The position numbers and the translations under genes are program-made. The notes beneath the pieces were generated by a model. The model was not told the DNA's origin and did not search any database. It saw nothing but the letters and a program-made list of their open reading frames with translations. Shown here in pieces: positions 57,544 to 64,000 of a DNA stretch of 64,000 nucleotides; the first letter of the stretch is position 1, and each line of letters begins with the position of its first letter. Where the stretch lies: NCBI RefSeq assembly GCF_034377285.1, contig NZ_CP139715.1, forward strand, positions 4,076,001 through 4,140,000, in the 5' to 3' direction. Origin of the DNA: Thalassobaculum sp. OXR-137. GTDB taxonomy: Bacteria > Pseudomonadota > Alphaproteobacteria > Thalassobaculales > Thalassobaculaceae.

Positions 57544-59250
57544 TTAGCGCCCGTCTGCCAGGGCAGTCTCGCGGATCGAGGAGAGCGACTTGGCGATGGT
57601 GAGGGCTTCCGGATCGACCTGGATCTCGATCAGGGCCGGAGTCCCCGCCGCCTTGGCCCGCTCGAACGCCGCGGCGAAATCGGCTGTACGGGTCACGGTC
57701 TCGCCGTGTGCGCCGTAGGCGCGGGCAAGCGCCGCGAAGTCCGGATTCTTCAGCCCGGTGGCGCTGACGCGGCCCGGATACTCGCGCTCCTGATGCATGC
57801 GGATGGTGCCGTACATGCCGTTATTCACCACGATGAAGATGGTGTTCACGCCGTACTGAACCGCCGTCGCCAGCTCCTGGCCGTGCATCATGTAGCAGCC
57901 ATCGCCGTTGAACGAGATCACCGTGCGCTCCGGATGCACCAGCTTGGCGGCCACGCCGGCCGGCACGCCGTAGCCCATGGAGCCGCAGGTCGGCGCCAGG
58001 CAGGTCCGCCAGCCCTTGTAGCCGTAGTAGCGGTGAACCCAGGTGGCGTAGTTGCCGGCGCCGTTGGTGACGATCGAGTCCTCCGGCAGGTTCTCGTCGA
58101 GATACTTGACGATTTCCGACATCTGCACGTCGCCCGGCCCGTGCAGCACGGCGCGGGTGGCCTCGTATTCCGAGCGCGCGACCTTGGTATCCTCGGCCCA
58201 GGCAGAGCTGTCGACCGGCTCCATGGCGGCGGCCGCCTTGAAGAAGCTGCGCTGGCTGGCGTTGATCAGCAGATCGCCCTGATAGACCTGTCCCAGCTCG
58301 TCCGAGCCGGCATGGACATGGACCAGGCCCTGGCGCGGACGCGGGATCTCCAGCAGCGTGTAGCCGCTGGTGGTCATCTCGCCCAGGCGGGAGCCGACGA
58401 CGATCAGAAGGTCGGAATCCCGGACCCGGGCGCCGAGCTTCGGATCGATGCCGATGCCCACATGGCCGACATAGTTCGGATGCCGGTTGTCGAGATAGTC
58501 CTGGCAGCGGAAAGAGGCGCCGACCGGCAGGTTGTTGGCCTCGGCGAACCGCGCCACGTCGGCTGCCACGCCGGCGTCCCAGCCGCCGCCGCCGACGATC
58601 ACCAGCGGCTTCTTCGCCTTGGACAGCAGATCGCGGAAGCGGGCCATGTCGTCGGCGCCCACATGCGGCTCGGTGCGCTTGTAGCGGTCGAAATCGCCGG
58701 TCTCCGCCCGCTCGGTCAGCATGTCCTCGGGCAGCGCCAGCACGACCGGACCCGGCCGGCCGGAGGTGGCGACGTGGAAGGCACGGCTGACATATTCCGG
58801 AATGCGCGCCGGATCGTCGATCTGCGCCACCCACTTGGCCATTTGGCCGAACATGCGGCGATAGTCGAGTTCCTGGAACGCTTCGCGGTCGAACATCTCG
58901 CGGCCGACCTGGCCGACCAGCAGGATCATCGGGGTGCTGTCCTGCATGGCGATATGCACGCCGGCGCTGGCATTGGTCGCGCCCGGCCCGCGGGTGACCA
59001 TGCAGATGCCCGGCTTACCGGTCAGCTTGCCATAGGCCTCGGCCATCATCGCGGCACCGCCTTCCTGGCGGCAGACGATGGTCTTGATCTCCGGCGCGTC
59101 GACCAGACCGTCGAGCACGGCGAGGTAGCTCTCGCCCGGGACCGCGAAGGCGAGATCGGCGCCATGGGCGCGCAGGCTCTCCACCAGGATGTGACCGCCG
59201 ATCTTGCCGGCGTTGCGTCGTTGGTCAGTGCTCGATGGGTTCGTCGACAT
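57544..59250 (-). CDS. Thiamine diphosphate-dependent enzyme, acetolactate synthase-like
   Basis: 568 residues from the ATG at 59250. Three-domain POX/ALS layout: N-terminal PYR domain with catalytic Glu in CRQEGGAAMMAEAYG (E63), central FAD/nucleotide-like domain (RPGPVVLALPEDML, VIVGGGGWDAG), and the C-terminal ThDP motif NGDGCYMMHGQELATAV ending in VVNN. The Glu rules out glyoxylate carboligase, which has Val there. Candidate reactions are 2-oxo acid decarboxylation or carboligation; the large family prevents more. The start overlaps the cupin gene by 26 bases, so both are translated from one mRNA. Its substrate may be that of the upstream ABC system. Confidence 0.88.
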   Translation of the reverse strand: MSTNPSSTDQRRNAGKIGGHILVESLRAHGADLAFAVPGESYLAVLDGLVDAPEIKTIVCRQEGGAAMMAEAYGKLTGKPGICMVTRGPGATNASAGVHIAMQDSTPMILLVGQVGREMFDREAFQELDYRRMFGQMAKWVAQIDDPARIPEYVSRAFHVATSGRPGPVVLALPEDMLTERAETGDFDRYKRTEPHVGADDMARFRDLLSKAKKPLVIVGGGGWDAGVAADVARFAEANNLPVGASFRCQDYLDNRHPNYVGHVGIGIDPKLGARVRDSDLLIVVGSRLGEMTTSGYTLLEIPRPRQGLVHVHAGSDELGQVYQGDLLINASQRSFFKAAAAMEPVDSSAWAEDTKVARSEYEATRAVLHGPGDVQMSEIVKYLDENLPEDSIVTNGAGNYATWVHRYYGYKGWRTCLAPTCGSMGYGVPAGVAAKLVHPERTVISFNGDGCYMMHGQELATAVQYGVNTIFIVVNNGMYGTIRMHQEREYPGRVSATGLKNPDFAALARAYGAHGETVTRTADFAAAFERAKAAGTPALIEIQVDPEALTIAKSLSSIRETALADGR

Positions 59251-59896
59251 AATGCTGGTACCGCTGTGACTTAGGTTTATCGATATCGTCCGGATTGACG
59301 TACTGGATGGAGCTCTTACCACGCAGCTCCACGGGCAGCACCATGACCCGGACGAACGAGGTGCACCGCTCGGTGCAGGCCTGGGCGACGACCGGCTCCG
59401 GGCCGGGCTCGAACCAGGATTCGCCGGGTGTGTATTCCTTGGCCTTGCCGGCCGTCTCGATGCGGATCTTGCCTTCGCGCAGACAGCGGATGCCGGGGCC
59501 TTGGTGGATATGGGCGAAGGCCTTTCCGCCCATCGGGAACTTCACCCCGTCGCAGCGCAGGATCCAGTCGCCGGAGGGATCCGGCCCGTCGATCTCGGTT
59601 TCCAGGGTCAGCACCGAGGACACACCGGTTCCGGCGGCCATTTTCGCCGGCGAGTCGGCCGCCGCCAGCTCATAGCGCCAGATCACCGCCCCGTCGTCGC
59701 CGGCACGTACCGTCACGGCGCCCGCCCCGAACCAGGCCCGGTCCTCGCCGATCGTATCCTCCTCCTTGCCGGCCACCACGAACGACCCCTCGTGGCAGTA
59801 GAGCACCCGGTTGAGTGCCGGCAGCGGCTCGAAATAGGCTGCCCCCGCAGCCAGACGATCGACGATGTGGCGGAGTTTGTACCCCGTTTCCGACAT
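59225..59896 (-). CDS. Cupin-domain protein
   Basis: 223 residues from the ATG at 59896 (AGGGAGG upstream). A cupin barrel is suggested by GKAFAHIHQGPGIRCLREGKIRI (H-x-H ... G pattern of the first motif), GESWFEPGPEPVV and FVRVMVLPVEL; the preceding 100 residues form a second beta-rich unit (NRVLYCHEGSFVVAG), so it may be bicupin. Catalytic role unknown; small cupins near 2-oxo acid enzymes can act as isomerases, dioxygenases or sensors. It lies 38 bases after livF and overlaps the ThDP gene. Confidence 0.75.
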   Translation of the reverse strand: MSETGYKLRHIVDRLAAGAAYFEPLPALNRVLYCHEGSFVVAGKEEDTIGEDRAWFGAGAVTVRAGDDGAVIWRYELAAADSPAKMAAGTGVSSVLTLETEIDGPDPSGDWILRCDGVKFPMGGKAFAHIHQGPGIRCLREGKIRIETAGKAKEYTPGESWFEPGPEPVVAQACTERCTSFVRVMVLPVELRGKSSIQYVNPDDIDKPKSQRYQHYVDEPIEH

Positions 59897-59934
59897 CGCT
59901 ACCTCCCTGAGACCATTGCGGTCTTCATTGTCCA

Positions 59935-60579
59935 TCATTGCGCCTGCACGCTTCCCCGCTCGATCACGTAGGTCCGGTCGAGAAGACCGCGCAGATGCGT
60001 ATCGTTGGACTCGGCGATCAGGACCGACAACCCCTCTTGTTTCAAATCGGATAGAACCTCGACAATTCGCCGCGCCAGGACGGGGGCAATGCCCTCGGTC
60101 GGCTCGTCCAGCAGCAGCAGCCGCTCGCCGACCATCAGGGCGCGGGCCAGGGCCACCAGCTTCTGCTGCCCGCCGGACAGGCTGGTGGAAGCCCGGGCGC
60201 GGAAATCCGCCACTTCCGGCATCAGCTTGTAGACCCAGGCCAGCCGGTCCTCGGCGTCTGGAATGTCGGTGGACCAGACCGGCAGCAGGATGTTCTGCTC
60301 CGCCGTCATGGACGGAACCAGCTTGCGGTCCTCCGGCATGTAACCAATTCCCAAATGCGCACGCTTGAAGCCGGCGACCTTCACCAGATCGTGGTGGTCG
60401 AAGCCGATGCTGCCGGCCGAGGCGGCCAACAGGCCCATCACGCTGCGCATGAAGGTGGTCTTGCCGGCGCCGTTGCGGCCGATCAGGCCGCACATCGCAC
60501 CGGTCGGGACCTGCAGCGAGACCTGCCGCAGGATCGGAATCGGCCCGATATCGACGTCGAGCCCCTGAACGTCAAGCAT
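59935..60579 (-). CDS. livF: Branched-chain amino acid-type ABC transporter ATP-binding protein (LivF)
   Basis: 214 residues, slightly short for LivF (~235). Walker A GRNGAGKTT, Q-loop region GIGYMPEDRKLVPSMT, signature LSGGQQK, Walker B RLLLLDEPTEG and an H-loop position in AESNDTHL, where the usual switch His region reads S-N. It couples ATP hydrolysis to uptake with LivG, LivM and LivH. The start overlaps the livG end by eight bases. Confidence 0.9.
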   Translation of the reverse strand: MLDVQGLDVDIGPIPILRQVSLQVPTGAMCGLIGRNGAGKTTFMRSVMGLLAASAGSIGFDHHDLVKVAGFKRAHLGIGYMPEDRKLVPSMTAEQNILLPVWSTDIPDAEDRLAWVYKLMPEVADFRARASTSLSGGQQKLVALARALMVGERLLLLDEPTEGIAPVLARRIVEVLSDLKQEGLSVLIAESNDTHLRGLLDRTYVIERGSVQAQ

Positions 60580-61390
60580 CGCTGCCCTCCCCCACGGATG
60601 TCGCCGGGGCCAGGCCCGCCCGCTCGCGCATCATCTGTCCCTGCGGCTCGTCGCCGATGACGAATTCGATGACCTTGGGATCGACCAGAGCCTCCGCCGG
60701 CGGCGCGTCGCAGATGATCTCGCCCTGATAGAAGGCCAGGACCCGGCTCACGTAGCGTTCCACGATCTCCATGTCGTGCTCGACGAAGAGCACGGTCACC
60801 CCGTCCTCCTTCAGCGCCGACATGACGATGTCCATCAGGCCGAACTTCTCCTCCACCGAGATGCCGGAGGTCGGCTCGTCCAGCAGGAGGATCTTCGGCT
60901 CCGCCACCATGGCCATGGCGATGTCCAGAAGCTTGCGGATGCCCTGGGGCAGCGTGCTGGCGACCTGGTCGCGATATTCGTGGATCCGATAGCGCCGCAG
61001 GATCGCGTCCGCCCGGGCCGCGCGCTCCTCCGACCGCAGCAGTTGCAGGACACTGAAGCCGTGGCTGTCGGCGATGCCGAGCGCGATCAGCAGGTTGTCG
61101 AACACCGTGGCGGTCATGAACACCTGGGCGACCTGGAACGACCGGCAGATGCCCAGCCGGGTGATCTTGCGCGGGGCCAGGCCGGTGATGTCCCTGCCGT
61201 CGAACCGGATGGTGCCGGAGGTCGGCGGCAGCCAGCCGGTGACCATGTTGACGAAGGTGGTCTTGCCGGCCCCGTTGGCGCCGATGATGCCGACGATCTC
61301 ATGCGGGGCGACGGCGACGTTGACGTCCTTGGCCGCGGTCACCGCGCCGAAGGTCTTGTTGAGGTTGGTGGCCTCCAGAATGGCGGTCAT
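60572..61390 (-). CDS. livG: Branched-chain amino acid-type ABC transporter ATP-binding protein (LivG)
   Basis: 272 residues. Walker A GANGAGKTT, LivG-specific GICRSFQVAQVFMTATVFDNLLIAL (in blocks), the signature region LPQGIRKLLDIAMAMV (degenerate LSGGQ: LPQGI), Walker B KILLLDEPTSG and switch VEHDMEIVE. The degenerate signature is notable but occurs in some LivG proteins. A GTCCGGCC context precedes the ATG at 61390, which overlaps the livM stop by four bases (ATGA). Confidence 0.92.
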   Translation of the reverse strand: MTAILEATNLNKTFGAVTAAKDVNVAVAPHEIVGIIGANGAGKTTFVNMVTGWLPPTSGTIRFDGRDITGLAPRKITRLGICRSFQVAQVFMTATVFDNLLIALGIADSHGFSVLQLLRSEERAARADAILRRYRIHEYRDQVASTLPQGIRKLLDIAMAMVAEPKILLLDEPTSGISVEEKFGLMDIVMSALKEDGVTVLFVEHDMEIVERYVSRVLAFYQGEIICDAPPAEALVDPKVIEFVIGDEPQGQMMRERAGLAPATSVGEGSDA

Positions 61391-62382
61391 CGTCCGGCCT
61401 CCTCCCGGTTGGCAGGCGGGTCGCTCGGTCGGCTCCGGCCGCCGAGCTTGGAGATCACCGACCACAGCCCGCCGGGCAGGAAGAAGATCACCGCCAGCAG
61501 CGTGCCGCCGACGATGAGCTGCCAGGCATAGGGCACCAGCTCGAAGGCGTAGGTCCGCAGCAGCTCGAAGACCAGCGACCCGATGAACGGCGCCGCCACG
61601 CTGCCGGGCCCGGCCAGCACGGTGACGAAGACCAGTTCGCCGGAGACGGTCCAGTTCACCATCGACTCCGGATCGACCTGTCCCAAGGCCAGCGCCATGA
61701 AGCCGCCGGCCAGGCCGGCGAGCGCAGCCGACATCACGTATTTGCCGTGGATCGCCTCGGCCACCGAGTAGCCAAGATATTCGACCCGGATCTCGTTGTC
61801 GCGCACGGCGGTCGTCAGATTGCCGAGGATCGAGCGCAGGTACCGGTGGACGAAGATCGCGGCCAGCCAGCCGATGACGCAGATGCCGAGGAACAGGGCC
61901 GTCAGCTTGGTGGTGGAGTCATCGGTCCCGATGCCGAACAGGGTCGGCTGCTCGACGCTGAACCCGTCCGTCGATCCGAGCGCTTCGGTCTTCACCAGGA
62001 TGCCGAACAGCACCATGGAGAAGGCCAGGTTCAGCATGGCGAAGAAGATCTCCCGGTATTTGCGGATGATGAAGCCGAGCGCGAACCCCACGAGTGCTGC
62101 CACCAGCCCGGCGGCCGGCAGGGTGATCAGCACCTCGGTGATGCCGAGATCCTTGCCCAGCATCGCCACGGTATAGGCGCCCAGCCCGAAATACAGGGCG
62201 TGACCGAAGGAGATCAGCCCGGTGCGCCACAGGACCAGCAGCCCGAGCACCGCGAGCGCCCGGGAGAACGCGATCAGGATCTGGCTCATCAGCCAGTCGG
62301 GAAGAACGAAAACGCCGAGCAGCGCGACGAGCGCGAAGCCGACGGTGAGGCCGATAACGGTCCGGTCCATGAAGTGTTTCAT
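61387..62382 (-). CDS. livM: Branched-chain amino acid-type ABC transporter permease (LivM)
   Basis: 331 residues with about nine to ten membrane segments. LivM text: GLISFGHALYFGLGAY, the AVRDNEIRVEYLGYSV coupling-helix region, and LAGLAGGFMALALGQVDPES. It forms the inner-membrane channel with LivH. The C-terminal tail (GGRSRPSDPPANREEAGR) is hydrophilic. Nine bases after livH and overlapping livG. Confidence 0.93.
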   Translation of the reverse strand: MKHFMDRTVIGLTVGFALVALLGVFVLPDWLMSQILIAFSRALAVLGLLVLWRTGLISFGHALYFGLGAYTVAMLGKDLGITEVLITLPAAGLVAALVGFALGFIIRKYREIFFAMLNLAFSMVLFGILVKTEALGSTDGFSVEQPTLFGIGTDDSTTKLTALFLGICVIGWLAAIFVHRYLRSILGNLTTAVRDNEIRVEYLGYSVAEAIHGKYVMSAALAGLAGGFMALALGQVDPESMVNWTVSGELVFVTVLAGPGSVAAPFIGSLVFELLRTYAFELVPYAWQLIVGGTLLAVIFFLPGGLWSVISKLGGRSRPSDPPANREEAGR

Positions 62383-62391
62383 CGCCGGACC

Positions 62392-63288
62392 TCAGATCTT
62401 GCGGGCTTTGGCGGGCGCGAAGAGGCCCTCGGGACGGAAGATCAGCACCGCGGCCATGACCGCATAGACCACGAACAGCTCGATCTCGGGCCATTGCAGC
62501 ACGGCGTAGGCGCGCAGCAGGCCGACCAGAAGCGCGCCGATGGCCGCACCGCCGATGCTGCCCATGCCGCCGATCACCACCACCGCGAAGGACAGCACGA
62601 TGACCTCCACGCCGAAGCCGGGAGACACCGAGATGGTCGGCGCGATATAGGCGCCGCCCAGAGCGCCGAGCACCGCGCCGACGACGAACACGACGTAGAA
62701 CACGCGGCGCACGTTGACGCCCATGGCCACGGCCAGGTCGCTGTCGAAGATGATCGCGGAGACCAGCTTGCCCCAATGGGTGCGGTTGAGCACGAACCAG
62801 GAGACCAGGCCGATCGCGAGACTGAGGGCGATCATCGTCAGCTTGTAGCCGTCCTGATAGATGCCGCCGATCTGCACGCCGGGGATCGCAAGGGTCGGCT
62901 GGAAGGCGAAATAGGGATCGACGCCGAACACCAGCAGGATGACGTCCTCCAGCACCAGAAACAGCCCGAAGGTCGCCAGGACGATGATCACCTCGTCGCG
63001 GCCGTAGAGGTTGCGGATGATGGTGCGCTCGATGGCGGAGCCCAGGACGAGGCCCACCGCCAGGGCGGCGATCGGGATCGCGACCATGGTGCCGAGATCC
63101 GACACCCCCATGGTCGAGAACTCGCCGATCAGGAAGGCGCAGGCATACGCCCCCCAGGCGTAGAACGCGCCATGGGCCACGTTCAGGATCTTGAGCACCC
63201 CGAAGATGATCGTCAGGCCGAGAGAGACGATGAACAGATAGGACGCGTAGCCCAGTCCCTCGACAAGAATTGTCAGTGCCAGGTCCAT
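62392..63288 (-). CDS. livH: Branched-chain amino acid-type ABC transporter permease (LivH)
   Basis: 298 residues with eight or so membrane segments. LivH text: SLGLTIIFGVLKILNVAHGAFYAWGAY (in blocks; the N-x-A-H-G motif), the coupling region AIIFDSDLAVAMGVNVRRVF, and GGMGSIGGAAIGALLVG. Partner of LivM. It follows the binding-protein gene after a strong hairpin (63359-63385), which should lower permease relative to binding-protein expression. Confidence 0.93.
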   Translation of the reverse strand: MDLALTILVEGLGYASYLFIVSLGLTIIFGVLKILNVAHGAFYAWGAYACAFLIGEFSTMGVSDLGTMVAIPIAALAVGLVLGSAIERTIIRNLYGRDEVIIVLATFGLFLVLEDVILLVFGVDPYFAFQPTLAIPGVQIGGIYQDGYKLTMIALSLAIGLVSWFVLNRTHWGKLVSAIIFDSDLAVAMGVNVRRVFYVVFVVGAVLGALGGAYIAPTISVSPGFGVEVIVLSFAVVVIGGMGSIGGAAIGALLVGLLRAYAVLQWPEIELFVVYAVMAAVLIFRPEGLFAPAKARKI

Positions 63289-63358
63289 AAATCGATACCC
63301 AGTCGGCGCTGCCGCGGAGTCGGAAGCCGCCGGCGATGAGAGGAAGGATCCAACGAAA

Positions 63359-63385
63359 GAGTGACGGCGCCGGGCGCCGTCACTC
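63359..63385 (-). terminator. Strong hairpin between binding-protein gene and livH (attenuator)
   Basis: Perfect 12-bp stem GAGTGACGGCGC / GCGCCGTCACTC with a 3-base loop; on the minus strand it is followed by TTTCGTTGG, a short T tract. Probable partial terminator. Confidence 0.65.
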
Positions 63386-63413
63386 GCGGTGTATTTGCGG
63401 CTGTATCAGACGC

Positions 63414-64000
63414 TCAGCACTTGGCGCCCGGCATCCCGGCCTCGATCCACTCGACGCTGGTCGTGTCGGCCGGAGGCATGACGCATTCCGCCGGGTAGAC
63501 CTTCACGTCGCGCAGCCCGAGCTCGCCGGCGGCCTCGTCCCACTGGACGATGCCGTACATGTGCTCGGTGACCGCCTGGTGCCCGTTGCCCAGCGCCATC
63601 TTCACCGGCGCGGCGAAGCTCTCGAACTCGAGACCGGTCAGCGCCTCGCGCACCTGCTTCTCGTTCGGGAAGGAGCCGGCCGCCTCGGCCGCCTTGTCGT
63701 AGGCGATCTTGGTGGCGAGGATCGCCTGGGCATACTGGTAGGCCGCGCCCGACGGATACTCGCCGTAGGTGTCGCGATAGGTCTTGATGAACCAGGTGTT
63801 CAGCGGGGTATCGCGGTCGCGGACCAGGATCCCGTACGGGCCCCGGCTGCCGATCGCCACGCCGTCCGGCAGACGCTTGCCAAGGCGGTAGGCGCTGACG
63901 CCCCCGACGGTCAGCACGACCTTCTTCTGGCTGAAGAACCCGCGCGGGGTCGCCTGCAGGATGAAGGCTTCGAAATCGCCGCCCCAGAACGAGGAATGCA
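63414..64000 (-). CDS. ABC transporter substrate-binding protein, Liv/amide type (5' end outside window)
   Basis: The C-terminal 195 residues are visible, running off the right edge. The frame reads SSFWGGDFEAFILQATPRG, then VVLTVGGVSAYRLGKRLPDG, YRDTYGEYPSGAAYQYAQAILATKIAYDKA, and a disulfide-type Cys pair near the end (PAECVMPP, PGAKC). This fits the Peripla_BP_6 binding proteins of branched-chain amino acid, urea or amide ABC systems, located in the periplasm. First gene of the livKHMGF-cupin-ThDP transcript. The ligand site is mostly outside the window. Confidence 0.88.
   Translation of the reverse strand, partial: HSSFWGGDFEAFILQATPRGFFSQKKVVLTVGGVSAYRLGKRLPDGVAIGSRGPYGILVRDRDTPLNTWFIKTYRDTYGEYPSGAAYQYAQAILATKIAYDKAAEAAGSFPNEKQVREALTGLEFESFAAPVKMALGNGHQAVTEHMYGIVQWDEAAGELGLRDVKVYPAECVMPPADTTSVEWIEAGMPGAKC

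Noticed and set aside
57544-59250. Glyoxylate carboligase, which would link to the racemase/PuuE pair as an allantoin pathway
   Set aside because: The enzyme has the catalytic Glu (CRQEGGAA) that glyoxylate carboligase replaces with Val.
61747-63339. 530-codon plus-strand frame opposite livM and livH
   Set aside because: Composition is His/Asp/Glu/Arg-rich with no domain, the usual antisense shadow of GC-rich membrane-protein genes.

Overview
This window is 64 kb of GC-rich, gene-dense chromosome from an alphaproteobacterium. I favour a marine Rhodospirillales-type lineage. The basis is codon use, TRAP transporters of the FcbT (mannitol/chloroaromatic) type, an Anbu proteasome-like gene, PAS_5 and ATC-hydrolase family proteins, and dispersed palindromic intergenic repeats; this placement is inference. 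I see no rRNA, tRNA, CRISPR array, phage or insertion sequence. Genes are cut at both ends: recG on the left and a Liv-type ABC binding protein on the right.

Left part (0-10.3 kb). After the recG tail and a divergent AroQ-like gene come an HSL-family esterase and a complete tripartite TRAP transporter (dctM, dctQ, dctP, minus strand). A PfkB sugar-acid kinase sits divergent to a plus-strand catabolic operon of an RraA-fold protein, a D-2-hydroxyacid dehydrogenase, an HpcH/HpaI aldolase and an Ldh2-type dehydrogenase. Together they look like an uptake and breakdown module for an acidic sugar or hydroxyacid. Middle-left (10.3-24.5 kb) holds a membrane GGDEF protein, rpmF, a stand-alone phnM, an ATC-hydrolase/GST pair, an SDR/hydrolase pair, a LysR-EamA divergent pair, a gamma carbonic anhydrase, a formyltransferase-like protein, a TetR-quinone reductase pair with a three-site operator array, and yghU.

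Middle (24.5-40.8 kb) holds trkH, the rplM-rpsI operon, an aldose 1-epimerase gene broken by an in-frame TGA, a thioesterase, an Old Yellow Enzyme homologue, a HAD hydrolase, an alpha/beta hydrolase, an AEC carrier, an ECHDC3-type enoyl-CoA hydratase relative coupled to an unusual CoA-binding/MetY fusion, an amidase, a PAS_5 protein, an MFS carrier, an MsrQ-like haem membrane protein and a flavin monooxygenase.

From 40.8 to 44.2 kb lie two related secreted proteins of unknown function with four shared cysteines and a SEL1-like tail, flanking an unknown one-TM protein; this is the least explained part of the window. Next (44.3-47.8 kb) is a tightly overlapping minus-strand operon of four RNA methyltransferases, one ending in a tandem-repeat-encoded tail. 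Then come an isolated anbu gene, a flavodoxin-fold protein, an isochorismatase-family hydrolase, a DEAD-box RNA helicase with a strong promoter, and a stand-alone RAM-domain protein.

Right part (52.3-64 kb), all minus strand: a Liv-type ABC transporter (K, H, M, G, F), a cupin, a ThDP enzyme, an SDR, pepN, and an Asp/Glu/hydantoin racemase paired with a PuuE-type deacetylase.

Two dispersed palindromic repeat families occupy intergenic gaps. Family A is found four times, always between convergent genes. Family B is more loosely placed.
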